Counted from the stretch's first letter, positions 10,600-23,766 are shown. The stretch: DNA of 64,000 nucleotides from Polytrichum commune (GCA_950295325.1 OX485807.1:27439666-27503665), one strand, 5' to 3'. Translations and numbers: made by a program. The notes: generated by a model not told the origin, from the letters alone.

Positions 10600-11565
10600 C
10601 AATCAGTCAAGATCCTAGTGTTTTGAAAGCCCAATTGGTAATTACATATCGAGAGCTTTTGGTCCAGTTTTCTTTAATTATTCGAGGTATACTCGTATAC
10701 TCCATAGATTCCCCTGAAATGATCAGTAATCCTCCTGAAGTCCTGAACTTCAACCGATTCATGTTTCTCAAACTCAACCGATTCACTTTGTCAGTAAAGG
10801 TTTGCACGCACCTGCAAATTACTTGTTACCTCAGCATCAGTGTTCAGGGAGATAATCAGACAATGATCGGTTGAGATCCTAGTGTTTTGAAAGCTCAATT
10901 GATAATTACATATTGAGAGCTTTTGGTCCAATTTTCTTTAATTATTCGAGGTATATTCCATAGATTCCCCTGAAATGATCGGTAATCCTCCTGAAGTCCT
11001 GAACTTCAACCGATTCATGTTTCTCAAACTCAACCGATTCACTTTGTCAGTAAAGGTTTGCACGCACCTGCAAATTACTTGTTACCTCAGCATCAGTGTT
11101 CAGGGAGATAATCAGACAATGATCGGTTGAGATCCTAGTGTTTTGAAAGCCCAATTGGTTACTACATATCGAGAGCTTTTGGTCCATTTTTCTTTAATTA
11201 TTCAAAGTATACTCCATAGATTCCCCTGAAATGATCGGTAATTCTCCTGAAGTCCTGAACTTCAACCGATTCCTGTTTCTCAAACTCAACCGATTCACTT
11301 TGTCAGTAAAGGTTTGCACGCACCTGCAAATTACGTGTTACCTCGGCATCAGTGTTCAGGGAGATAATCAGACAATGATCGGTTGAGATCCTAGTGTTCT
11401 GAAAGCCCAATTGGTTACATATCGAGAGCTTTTGGTCCATTTTTCTTTAATTATTCAAGGTATACTCCGTAGATTCCCCTGAAATGATCGGTAATCCTCC
11501 TGAAGTCTTGAACTTCAACCGGATGTTTCTCAAACTCAACCAATTCATCTGTAACTAGTGGTCAG
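10600..11565 (+). repeat. Tandem array, four units of ~256-264 bp (family R)
   Basis: The block 'ttttgaaagcccaattgg' starts at 10621, 10885, 11141 and 11397. Units are highly similar and include 'cctgaagtcctgaacttcaa', 'tgtttctcaaactcaacc' and 'gtaaaggtttgcacgcacc'. Short ORFs inside the array are by-products. Single or short arrays of the same family recur at 1.1, 13.9, 46.3-46.9 and 50.1-50.5 kb. Confidence 0.92.
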
Positions 11566-11714
11566 TTCGTTCATTGCTCAGCATGATCACCTGAAGTTCA
11601 TTGTCTCTTCACATTTGTTCAGGTGTGCTTATAACTGATCAGTTGAAGACTCGAAGAAACAAGATCATATTATTTTACAAGTGAGGTAAAGTGGTCCTTT
11701 TCATGGTCGTTGGT

Positions 11715-11820
11715 TCCTAATCGGACAATTGTATTTGAGTGGTGTGTGATTAGGTGTGGATCTAAGAACAAACACCAACAAGACAAATGTTTAAAAAGAG
11801 ATTGGACTGCATGTTCAAAA
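11715..11820 (-). repeat. Fragment of repeat family F, opposite orientation
   Basis: 'atttgagtggtgtgtgatt...ggatctaagaacaaacacc...acaaatgtttaaaaagagattgg' is the reverse complement of the 3' half of the F copies at 10.25 and 54.0 kb. Confidence 0.5.
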
Positions 11821-11879
11821 TCTAGTAAGCAATCCAAGCTTGATACCTAGTCAACACAACAGGGAGGGACCTATGTAAA

Positions 11880-12235
11880 GAAAAGAAAAAGTAACGCCCG
11901 TATCTAGGTACCGCCATGAACATGAGCCCGTTAGCCTTATGTTCATCAATGTTGACCGTGATGCAGCCTAAGGTGTTATGCCTCCTTTGGGAGGTGGGCT
12001 CTGGTAGTAGAGTAGTTATCCCAAGTTCATTGGGGGGAGGGGGGGACATGTGTTTGTTTATTGTCAAGTTTTCTTTTGTTTAGGACTAGGTATGTGAGAT
12101 ATTTGATGGCATTTTGGTGTTTTTCACGAGGGCTTTTAATATTTGATTTTGGGATGTTTAGGTTGGTGAGTTTTTTAATGGAGTGGAGGGACCTATGTAC
12201 TTCTTTAATGAACTCAAGAAACTTTACTTTGATAA
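11880..12235 (-). pseudogene. LINE 3' end: remnant of ORF2 C-terminus plus 3' UTR
   Basis: On the minus strand a decayed ORF ends HQNAIKYLTYLVLNKRKL, almost identical to the C-terminus of the LINE ORF at 52.7 kb (HQNAIKYLTYLVLNKRKL there too). It is followed by the shared 3' UTR, which ends in '...tacgggcgttactttttc' and an A/T-rich tail. It is 5'-truncated, as expected for target-primed insertion. Confidence 0.85.
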
Positions 12236-12239
12236 TGAA

Positions 12240-13850
12240 TGAGATATTCATGTGAGCTCCACAAATTATCAACCAAATGGCTAAGGACATGCATATGGAA
12301 TTGGCAATCATATTGCACTAATTGAGTGTTTTGCACTCCTAGGAAAAGTGGGTGCATAGCTAAATGAGCCCATTTCCAGTATGGATCGGTGATAAGCAAG
12401 GGCTTTTTTTGGGGGACTTTATGAGTATTTGTACATGGGTTGCACAATGCAAAACGAAGAATGCCTTTTGGCTTTTTGTTCGTTGTATCCAAATTTTGTT
12501 GTTGTCCGAATTTTGCATATTGTCCGTATTTATAGTTGGCAATAAAATGTGACAGTTTCCTAAAAATTGAAGTTAGGTCACAAGGGAGGAACTATCATGG
12601 CTGATGTGTAGGCAACAAGATAGGTTGCGTACGTGATATTTGATGCATGTTTGGCACCGACTTATTGAACCACGTTGTTTTGTTGGCTTTTTGGACCCAC
12701 TTTTCAATCTTTTGTTCTAGAGAGAAGAAAAGAATCAATCACCTTACTATTTGTGGTCCATGCAATTTGGTACCATAAAGCCTATTAAAAAAATTGATAA
12801 TTTTTTTTAAAACACACACACACACACACACATTAAAAGGAGCTCATAAAGTATGTTGTCCTATTACCAAGGGGGTGCCCTTTTGTTGAGCTCTAGGGAA
12901 CAAATTCAAAAAATAAGGTCCTAGGGTTCCCAAAGTTCCCAATGCAATGAACTAATGAGGGAGGGGAGGTGTCAGACTTAGGTGGAGCCCATATCCATGA
13001 AGGAAATTTAGAAGCACTAATTACATGGCAAAGGCAAGTACTAGAAATAAATAACACATTCTCTCTAAATATGACAAGGTAAGCATGGTTTCAAGAACAA
13101 GAAAATTCATGTCTATTCCTTTGCTATGATTGATTGGCTAGGGTATTGGATATAGGACACTTGGTGAGGGTCTTCAGAGTCAACTTCATGTGTAATTGGC
13201 TAATGCCCCCTCCCCACCTGGTTTTACCAAATAACCAAAGCCTTTCCTAAAAACCGGGTAAAGTTCCCTTGGTTAGAGCGGAGACATACGGCTATCCCAA
13301 TGCACCTACAAGAACTTGCTCCAGAGATTTTTGAGTAGGTTTTAGTTAAATGGCTTTCACACATGTTCATTGTTTTATCTACCAAGCAATGAATGTTGGA
13401 TAGTTTTTGTCTTTTGTCTCATCCTCAAGTGCCTTACTACTCATTTATCTTACCATCGGTTTTTGTTAATGGAGCTTCTTGTGCCCTCATAGCTAAGACT
13501 AAAAGCAACCACTCACAAGGGCAGGCGGCAACACTTTTAAAGGTCCTACATTCTTTGCCTCATGTCTAGGCATGGATGGGAGGGTCGGTGCTTGAGGCTT
13601 AAAACCTCCACTTGTAAGCCATGCCACATCATTTGCCAACTAGGCTCGGCACTAGATAATGTCGATGGTGTGAAGGCTGTGTTTCTAGAACCAACTTTTA
13701 GGCTTAGCTAAAGTCAGGTGGGGAGGGGACATAATTAAGTAGGTGTCTAGCTCCAAGACACATGATGAGTGTATAAAGATAAACTTAGAGGTAATAAGTA
13801 GACAAGATCTGATTCTATAATAGGAGTTGTTCCAGTCTAACATGAAAACC
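12240..13850. other. Intergenic, nothing recognised
   Basis: Short ORFs only. A (CA)n microsatellite lies at 12811-12832. Confidence 0.4.
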
Positions 13851-13854
13851 AATG

Positions 13855-14060
13855 TCCGAGGAGATTTCCATGCAAGATCGGTTGATATCCTAGTGTTTCC
13901 AAGTCCAACCGGTTACATGTTGACATTTTCCAGTTTGTCTTTATTAAATCGGGGTATATATTCAATCAATTCCTCTATAATGATCGGTAATAAACCTGAA
14001 GTCTTGAACTTCAACCAGATATTTCTCAAACTCAACCGGTTCAACTGCAACTAGCAACTG
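13855..14060 (+). repeat. Single diverged unit of repeat family R
   Basis: 'gatcggttgatatcctagtg', 'cctgaagtcttgaacttcaa' and 'atttctcaaactcaaccgg' occur in the same order and spacing as in the 10.6 kb array. Confidence 0.75.
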
Positions 14061-14459
14061 GTTCTCCCTATTCATTGATGAAAAGCTTTTGAAAGCTGTT
14101 ATAGCACACTCTAGCAGAATACTTTAAACATTCATAGCTAATTCAAAAATGACAAATGTTCACTCCCTCTTCACAGGGGGAAAAAGAAATTCATGCCAAA
14201 TGACAATGTACATAAAGAGAAATAATTGCTCGAGATGCAGTCCTCTATAACAGGGCAGCATACCTCATCAAAGTCTAATGGTCAGTAAGTTGTAAGTTGT
14301 TCACTTGTGGTTCAAATGTCTGAGATTCCTCATCACAAGTACACTACAGGTACACCTACTTTCGTGCCTGAACAAAAGTGGAGTTTGAACAACCACTTTG
14401 CTTTCTCCAACATATAGTATTGATTGACCATTGACTCTCCTCAAGTGATGAAGAAATTC

Positions 14460-15405
14460 TCACCTGTTAATCATGAGGGAGCTGGAGTTATAAGAGCAGT
14501 GCAGCTGATTCTATTCAAGTAATTTGCAGAAATTTTGTGGTACACAATGTTGTCGCTCAAAAGAAGCTGTGAATGGTGTGATTCTTAATTGCATCACCAA
14601 AAAAACGTGACCATCAGACATAGCATATGAACGTGAAAATGGTACAGGAATGCATTTTGCAACTACGTCAATTTCCCGCTACTGCTATACAGTACATCAC
14701 ACATTCAATTGGGTCATAATCTGTCACCTGATGACGACCAAAGGTGTGTGGGTATTATTCGGTTCATTTCTCATGACCTGGATTGGATTACCTCTACTAA
14801 TTGGATTACCCAAGGAAACTTGTGCTGCATTAGCAAATCTGTGACGAAGCATGAGAAAAAAACGGATTGAAAACCAGACCTCTCGTGATACAGTTATCAG
14901 AAGTTACATGTTTGTTATTTCCTTAACTGCAACTGTGTTCACTATTGGGTGTGGAGGAGTTACTCAAATTCGTGAGTCAAAGTCCAATTTCTTTTAAACA
15001 TGTATCTTTAGGGTGTCCATTCTCTGATCCCTCACCGAACCACGCTCCAATCAAATCAGATTAAGAATATTAACCGAATAACACCAATCACGAAGTGCCG
15101 GTCCTCTTGATGTAGTTCTCACCCGTGCATTATGAGAACGGTTACAGCAGTGCAGTTCATCACGAACTAGCGGTGCAAAGTTTTGTTCAAAAGAAGCCTC
15201 GAACGGTAGTGTAATTGTTATGTCACCGGAAAGTGTGACGTCAGTAGCATATTGACATGGAAATGGTACAGGAATGTGTACATGTATGTTGTCTGTTTCC
15301 CCTGTTTGCTATGCATCACACATTCGATCAGGTCATCATCCACGACCTGATGATGACCTAATTCCAATCGTGATGCCCTGGATCTTGAAACCCTAGTTAC
15401 GCAAT
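14460..15405 (+). repeat. Degenerate ~320 bp direct repeat, two units
   Basis: 14460-14790 and 15115-15400 share 'cacc.gt..at.atgag', 'agcagtgcag', 'aaaagaagc...gaa.ggt', 'gaaaatggtacaggaatg', 'catcacacattcaattgggtc' and 'acctgatgacgacc'. The pair lies just downstream of the HNH-MYB gene. The ~300 bp between them includes an F-like block (14950-15090). Confidence 0.65.
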
Positions 15406-15624
15406 TTGTTGCCGAATCGGCATCCCATTATGCAGGGTTATGATCATTTTGTCGTGAATTGTAAGCCTGTCTGCTCATAGAACCGTCTCAATCGTCGATT
15501 TCTCCATCCTGTCAACAAGTTGGTGAAAGAATTGGCTGGACGAGTCCCCATTGGCAACCATATTGACAACCATCACCTGTTGTGCCGTAATATTTTCAAA
15601 CAGCAAAGCTCGCAATCAGTCAGG

Positions 15625-18600
15625 TCACACAGCAGCTCCCTCTGCGATGAGGGGCGGCAGAGGAGGGATTAACCCTTCTTGCAACCTCGTTTCGAGCTTC
15701 TTCACCGCCTTCTTCCAAACGAGGCTTGCGGCTTTAATGGATGCTCGCAGCCCCATCTTGTTCGGGTCTTTGTTGCTTAACCCATCAGCAGTGTGGTTGC
15801 TACTCAAGCTCTCCGTCTCCGAAATCTCATCCACATCTGACAGAGGGCGAGGGAAATATCGTCTTTCGATAGAAAAGTTTTGGTCGAGTAGGTACCCAGG
15901 TACTCCATCTTCCACCCTCCCTTCTGCCTTCCACACCGCAGTGGCAGGCTCCTCAACAATACAATCATCTGAGCATTTCCTCATCGATGTTGCAGGACCA
16001 ACTTTGCTGTTTTCTTGATTAGTTTCCGAGAGCTGGTGAGTCCCTTCAGGTGGTGCGATCTCCGCTGGCTGTTCGGATCCGAGAGAGATTTTGTTCATGG
16101 AGTTCAAAACATCTGTGATGTCCATATTGACACCATGATGCTTTTTCTGCTGCTGCTGCGGGGGTTTTTCAGCTTCCTCAGTGTCGGTTTCTTCATCGAG
16201 CTTCGTTGACAGGCTCTGCTCTGACTGGTGTCTGGCACTCATCTTCCTCAGCAGGCCTCCCCATAAGCCCTTGGGTTTTTCCATGTTCTGTTCTCCAGTC
16301 TTTTTGGAGAGGTCCTGCAAATGGTGAATGATAATTGTAAGATTCAAAAGCATAATTGCCAAACAACTCAGTTATCATAGTCCTGTTTGCAAGTTTTCGT
16401 GTCGGACTCGTGGATGTTGGCCATATGGCCACCTCAAGTGCCTCTATATACTACAGAAAGGCAATTGAACTGACTGATCTAGCACTACAGAGGATTCGAT
16501 CCTGCATATTTGTTATAGCATTCCAATCAACAAATTCCAATGTAGAGCTTCAGGAGGAACTCCCAGCAGTTCAAAATTAAATGGATGGACATCAGAAATG
16601 CCAGAGCTTCAGGAGTATGTATCATGGTATAGTTTTTTAGAAGTGCTTCTAGGATCCAGACTAACTTGATTGACAACTGACATGTGAGTTTGTTTGATCC
16701 CATGTCTCTCATCACGTATGACGCACTAAACATCATATTCCCCAAAAAAACTTGCATGCTGAGTTAGTATTTCTTTTACCTGATCACGGCTAGCTTGAAG
16801 TTCCATACTCCCGCGCATAGCTGCCATGCTCATTTGAGACAACGCGGGAGAGAGAGCACGGTGGAGGGGACTCTCTTGGCCAGGGGAGGAGCCTCCAGAA
16901 TCGACATCCTTGAATAGCAGCACTTGCAACCACTTGTCCAAGTTTGACTTCCCGATTTGCCGGACCTTCTCATCATCTGTGTCGGGGATGGTTTGTGCAA
17001 CCTCATTCCTCCTTATTCTATCCAAATGGGTTGTCAAAACCTGGCCCACACCCCCCTTTCTCCTTCAAAATATGTTTTTCTTCAAGGACAATACAAGACA
17101 ATCTTGTTAAAACATGTAGAGTCTTATCCAGACGCATCCAACTAAAAGTTATATGTTTCAGAGATGTGAGACCTGCTGAAGCAGTTGATCAAGATGTTCT
17201 TCCGACTTTCGAAGCAGCCCATCCTCCATCATAGGCTCTTCAGCAACCTCCATAGTTGGAATTTGAAACCGAACTTGCTGAAGTAGTTCATCCAGATACT
17301 CTTGCTTGTACAATGTGGCGCTGTCAATGTTCTCTGCTGGTGTATCCACTTTCATGTTTTCTGTCTGCACCATTATAACATTCTTTTGCACTTCTTGTTT
17401 CAAGTCAGCATTAGTTTCTCCCATACTTGGAACTGAGAGGTCGTCCACCGGGTCAGATACTGGGGCTTGCATGTACTCACATCTGCCCAGGACAGCACCC
17501 AGACTGTTTCCTTTAACATTTGTTGTAATGGATCCCAGTCTGCACTTACCCACAGCTAGTTTGGCTTCACAAGTGGATTCTAAATCCGCCTTTACCACAA
17601 CTGCGTTGTCTCTTTTCCAATGCTCTTGAGATTCATGTGGTTCATTGCTCATTTCATCATCGGCAAATTCGCTTTCACCTTCACTTCCTGCCAGGCAGAC
17701 AAAAATTACAGCTACGATGAAAATTCATTCAATTGTCATAATAGTTTAACAAGGAAGAAGAAATAAACATCTTCTTGAGACCCAGCCCAGCCCACTTTCT
17801 TCCCAATGCAGCGAGGACCCATTAGATTCCCTTGTCTTCACCAGATGATAACTCATATGACTATAGTTCGCAAAACTACCACAACTTTGGGGCAACAGAA
17901 AACATTGTTGCCCCATATTTTGCAAATGGCCCTTCAGAAATTTCTAGAGAAAGCAAACATGAAATAAATAGTTTGAGGGTTGATGTCACCAACGCACCTT
18001 GGGTTTTCATGTCAGTGTCCAACACTTTCTGCAACCTAACAGACTCTCTGCTTCCTTCAACCAGTTTCACAGCCTCGATCACTTCTTGCAAAACACTTGA
18101 CCGAGAGGGAGACGTATTAGCCTCAACAGGGATCTTCAACGGCGACACTTGAACTGCTTCCTTTGTATCTTCTTCCTGCACTGCAACTGTGGAGATACAA
18201 CAAACACCAATCTTTCATTACCCAAATTGCATGAACATTTTATTGCTGACTATACAAAAGACGTACATCTCCTTTGAGTGCTCCAATCCTGGAACAAAGT
18301 TCTGTTCGAACCTAGAAATTCTTCAAAATATGTATAAGGCTGGCCATGTGAAAACTTCATAATTTTATTAAGCCGCAAAACAGAAGTTTCCTTTCTATTC
18401 TAGCTTCAAGAATGGATTTTCAAGAACCAACGTCCTTGTTGGCATGCATGAATGTCAAGCACATTCAAGTGACAAGCTCTCGTTGATCAACACCTCATCA
18501 TTTCCTGTCAGACATGAAGCCTTCATCCATCTACGAAGATTCAATTGAGGGGTTTGACCGAAATAGGATAAATCTTAGGTCATCCGGACAACCTAAGAAT

Positions 18601-21600
18601 TTTTATGCCATTTTTGCCAGGAGACTCGAGAATGTTATAAACAATATACGGTATGAAACAGGAAGGACCCTCAGTAAGGTGCATTTACACACAACTACTT
18701 CAGTGGTTGCGGTTGTGGGTCAGGCCCACTTTCAACCACAACTACAACTTACACACAATTACCCTAGTAGTTAGAGTGAATTTGGCCTCTCCTATTGGTG
18801 CAATCCGTGGACTGGAGCCAAACAATTTCTGGTTTCTAGTGGAAAGTTTGTCCCAAGAGTAATTGCCTCCTACAAAATCTCTCCCATGGTTTGGCCTTGG
18901 AGTTCTCTCCCAGTTCGACAGAGTAACTTCAAACAAAAGCGAACAAGAGAAAATGTGAAACTACAACCATTGATCGCAATAACTCCCAACGACAACCCTG
19001 TATTGTGGTTAGGCAAGATAGATTAGTTGTGGTTGTCATGGTTGTCGTGGATGCACCTATCCCTCAAAAATAGAACCCAAGAAAGTAAAACTCCAACTTC
19101 AACCACCACAACGCACCTTCATTCAAACTTTTTTCCAGCAACTTGCAAGCCGCTTGTTGCAATTGTTGTTGGTGCACCAACTCCTTGGTACGCCGTTGCT
19201 CCTGACGCAGTTTATAGATCTCATCGGCGGTTTCATCTGCCTCACTATCACTGTCTCCTGGGGATGTAATGATTTCCTGTTCCAACCTGCCTTTTTCATC
19301 CTCCAAACCCAGCATGAGTGACACACAGCTACTCACATCCACAATCTCCCGCCCTTGCGTGACCGACTTCTTCTGCAACACATCATAGCCATGGTTATTT
19401 AACACATCTCCGGCCGCCGTTTCCAGGACCCCTCTTTGTGAGTGCCGTTGGAGAAGGTCCTTCTCGGCAGCCTCACAAGTGGCCTTCTGACAGTCGAGGC
19501 GCGCCATCAGTGCATTGCATGCTGCCTGATTCAAGCGCGCTTGCTCCTTGTATGAGATGCTCCTTCACAACCAAGAAAGCATTCATTTATAAGTAAAATG
19601 AAAGTTAAGGCAATGAAGTCACCCAAATTTTGGGTTAATTTACACAAGACACCTTGATCGTGAAAGAGATGAACAGTCTACCAGGATTCATGGAGGTAAT
19701 GAGATGAATGGGATTTATATGCTTGTTACTACAGGTTGACACGGCGGTGGACAGAATTGATGGTAAGAACATAAGGAAGTCTTATTTCTACACTTTGCAA
19801 CGTTTCATTGCGAATCAAGTAATTGCAACAAAATTAATAATCTTACGAACCTTGCACTCTAAAGCTTGCACCCCAGAGCTCCGTATTTTATGACAAGGAG
19901 ACAATGAGGTAACCAAAATTTTGGATTAATGTACACAAGAAATCTCGATCCTGAAAGAGATGAGCAGACTACAAGGTTCGTCAAGGAGGTAATGAGATAA
20001 GTAAGGGTTATATGCTTGTGACTACAAGTTGACACAGCGGTGGACATAGATTGCTGGTCAAAGTAGTCTTCAATCCACATTTCAAAGTTTCATACATAAT
20101 CAAGAAAATCGTTCATCTAGAACAAGTTGCTGTATGATGAGTATATATCAACAACCTTACAAACCTCGCGCCCACTACCCAAAATGATTTCGAATTGACG
20201 TGCACAAAACATTTTCGGCATGAACGAGATGAGGAGACTCTTGTAGGAGGTGATTGAGATTGCAAATAATGGTTGACAGGGTGGCGGACAGATATTACTG
20301 ATCAGAATAATGGATAAGGCAGTCTAATTTCGACACAACAAATTTGTATAGAGAATACCTAAGCATTTCTTAGACAGAGTCCAGCCAAAATAATTGCAAC
20401 AAAACCATTGTTAGCAGCTTACTGGTGCATTGTATCACGAATCATTCGCTCTAAGCACAACCGATATGACGACTGCGTCTCTGCCCATCTCCTCTGCTTC
20501 TCAACACGTTGTTTGTGCTTTGCAAGAACTGCCTCCAGTTCCAGAGCACTCAACCTCTCCTTCTCGTTCTGTTGTCTCAGCTTCAAAACTGTCTCCTCAA
20601 GTTCCACTACTTCCTCCTCTTTCTCCCTCTTCTCTTCTTCTCTCATTATCTTCACACGAAGCTCCTGGACAAGCCAAAGGAAATCCAGTGAGCAAATCCT
20701 GTAGAAGTCTTCACTTCGCATATGAATTGTATTGCAGTGATCAGGCTAACCACAGAACTCAACATCAGATCTCAAAACAAACAGACCATGGAAACCAACG
20801 ACATGATCGTGTTTCTATTATGTGAATGGTGAGCTTTTGTGTGTTCATTTTATCTGCTGTGTTTCAAATTGAAAATCTTGGGTAAATCAATTTATGACAG
20901 ACCACAGCAGTCGACATAAGTGCTAGCCTGATCAGTTCCAGCTGCGCAATCATCCGACGTGAATAGTTCACTGTATAGTTATTGCAAAGATCGGTTCCAT
21001 TACGACTAAAAACAGCCACCACAGATACGTTTTTAGCCTTGCATGTGTTATGTCTGGTATCATCACAAGCTTTTAAGGATTAAGCTTATGGATGGGATTT
21101 TTCTACCTTTTGCAGTGCGGTTGTGGCTGCAGACTGGCGGTCCAGGTGGTCAGCACTTCTGCCGTTTGCTGTTGGCACTGCCCCCATATTTTCCTTCCCA
21201 GAGTTTTGCCAGTCCCCTCTCATCAATCGAAACTGCAGTACACATCAAGCACAAAAATGTCTCAGAATAAATCCTGTAGATGTGTCAATCCCAAAACAAG
21301 ATACAGATATGCCAACACTCAATTTCAAGTCAATTCACAAAGGCTTCAGCACATTCAAGCACCTTATCCTTGATCTGTACAGTGGAACGGTTCGCCAGGG
21401 CAGGTTCATATTCCTTGATTTCCTTCCAATTTCCAGGTCCAAATTTATTGACAGCACGCCTCAATGCATCCTCTTCTTCAACACTCCAGCGCCGCCTGGC
21501 AGGAGTTCCTGTACTCGGAGCGACTGAAAAACAAACACAAGGTACGTGAATTCAAGCATGCTGCACCCACTTGGAATCTTCAGATTATATAGTAATTAAT

Positions 21601-23766
21601 TGTGTCTTATATCGGAGAAGTCTCATCTGGTTGAAGTAAATTGCTTTCACCCAATTCTAATTTGATCACTAATTCCGTACCTGCAGAGAGTGCAGGCGGA
21701 TCAGGAACGACCAACGTATTGGAAGCTATGCAGGTTCGGAAGACCTCCTCATTGTCTTTGGGAACCGTCACAATGGCCGCAGCGGCCAATCCAGCTTGTG
21801 CCTTCTTCTCACGAAATTGCTGAGGCCATGGCCGACATTCGCCAACATGCTCTCTTGCCACCGATTCATCCTCTCCCCCCGCAAAGAACAATGCAAAAGA
21901 TCGCTTCCTGCACACAAAATAACAAGATACACCGGAGGTTCAAAGATCTTGAGATACCCATCGGCTATGTGAAGATGTTGAGATTTTCCCGAATATCTCA
22001 AGGTTAACAACGGACACATCTGTGGATGGATTTTCCTCAAATTTGATGATTTGTACCTAAAGTCTGCATTTTTCGAGGCGAATGCAGACAGGAACTGGTT
22101 AATGGAACAGCCATGTTGCAGGTCCCACCAGGGCACCAGAAACTCAAGGCGATTCTTCTTCCTTTGATTTGCTTGCCATTGCACGATACGCAAATTGGTC
22201 ACCACTGTCCTTCCTCCTCCTGAGCACGGAGATACCCCATGATGTTAGGCATTGGACATTAATTGGAGCATAACTTGACTAGAGAGCATTACCCAAGAAA
22301 TGCAATCTACATAGAAGAAACAGCTTTCAATTACACGGATCCCAGGAGAACGTACTTGAGTGAGGAAACCAGTGATCAATTTCCCAGGCGAGAGGCGACG
22401 AGGGATCCGCATTCCAGTACACCACATTGCCGTAGGAATCCACCCTAAATTTCACTGGATCAAACCCTGCATTTCTGCATCAATGTTTTACCACGGTTGC
22501 TAAACTGTTAATTCGATCTGTAGGTTGCAGTCTATCCTATCCTGCACAGTACTTAAAAATAAAATCTAATCATAACCAATGATTTGGTTGTGTTTGTATA
22601 GATGCCGTGCCCAAAAACCCCCTTGCAAGAGCCGCTACTTACACATGGAAAAGAAGGAAACCCACAGATTTTGTTGCACCGTCACTTACTGAATCTGGTG
22701 AGCCATGTTGACACTCAATAGCCATGACATTGAAATATGCTTACCCAAGGTGATCGAGTTGCTGCCACAGCTCCTCGGCATACTTACGGGCATTCGGAGG
22801 ATCTCTGTCGGCCTCCGCCACAACGGGAAACAAGCTGTCCCACTCTTTCAACTTGGCAAACTGCACCACAAACTACCGAGGTAAGCAGATTTTCGCAGGC
22901 ATTTGAAGCTGACAGGAGGCATGAGACATAATTCCTTCCCGGACGGGCCTATTTGCCAGATTGGCTCTATCAGCCATTGAGTCATTTGCTCACTCCAACA
23001 AAGTTTTCTTCTCCAACAACAATCAAAGGATTGTATGAAAATTGGAACGCAGTGTGCAATTTCCATTACCTGCCGTGTAACTCAAATTTGGTGCAAAGCT
23101 CTTTACCTCTTCTCTCCCCAATGAATCATATTTTCTGGAAAACAATGACTAAGCCGACTCGACCTGTGCGTCCGCTGATTAGCTCTACTTCTAGCACTTC
23201 CCGGATCGTTTCAAGAAAAAGTCGCTCAAATCTAAGGAATAATGAAGTTCGAACCTCTACAGAACCAGCCTTAACTGGCAGCACTAACAGAAGACTAGCA
23301 TACCCATGGCTACTAATTTTTATCACTTTAGCGATGGCCATGGCGATATTGGAACTTTTAATTCCTGCTACTATCCCACGTCCCACCACATCAGGGAAGA
23401 TTAATGTGTGAAGCAAAACATCCTCTCTCTCTCTCTCTCTCTCTCTGACGTAGGACACAAACGCTCACATCTTCACCTTCAGAAATGTGAGCACTTTTTA
23501 TGTCACAGTAGCTTCTTGTCACGTGATTAGAGGTTTGCAGATTAGGCACTAGTTTGAAGAGTTGGAAAGCAAGTTAGCAAGCTTACATCTTCGGTCTGGG
23601 GAGAGTAAGGCAGGAAGCGCTGGGGCGGGCCTTCGGTGAAGGGAGTGAGCAATCCTTGCAGCTGGCCTGCGGCATGGCGACACAACTTCGCGTAGCCTAA
23701 TGGGTAGCCCACTTGGGGGTCTACCGTCCTCTCCACCTCCGTCAACACCAGCTTCGAAAACATCAT
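15625..23766 (-). CDS. HNH-nuclease-like + telobox MYB/SANT protein, 13 exons
   Basis: Exons: 23766-23587, 22860-22745, 22474-22356, 22219-22057, 21907-21681, 21523-21363, 21232-21107, 20664-20423, 19562-19117, 18186-17998, 17687-17173, 17040-16780, 16314-15625. Every junction is GT-AG and the phases agree, giving about 1144 residues. Residues 1-98 contain YPLGYAKLCRHAAG and W/L motifs of a conserved plant N-terminus. Residues 129-165 form an HNH-like core: D132-H133, P136, G140-G141, N147-L148, N156, K159, but without the usual Cys pairs. Residues 278-326 are a MYB/SANT repeat (W281, W301) ending VQIKDKFRLM, a variant of the telobox VDLKDKWR helix. Residues 365-445 are a strong Glu/Lys coiled coil, and the C-terminal half is acidic and low in complexity. 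I recall related plant proteins of unknown function with the same N-terminal block. DNA binding and DNA cleavage are inferred and unproven. An in-frame Met at 23817 is an alternative start; 23766 is chosen because conserved sequence begins there. Confidence 0.88.
19600..20400 (-). repeat. Degenerate ~270-300 bp tandem repeat inside intron 8 of the HNH-MYB gene
   Basis: Three diverged units (about 19610-19890, 19895-20165 and 20185-20395) share 'ccaaaattttgg.ttaat.tacacaag', 'gaaagagatgagcag', 'ggaggtaatgagat', 'gttgacacagcggtggacag' and 'aaccttacaaacc'. The array makes up most of the 860 bp intron. Confidence 0.75.
23422..23447 (+). repeat. (CT)n microsatellite in intron 1 of the HNH-MYB gene
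   Basis: Twelve uninterrupted CT units. The short minus-strand ORF with an 'RERERERE' run is an artefact of this repeat. Confidence 0.9.
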
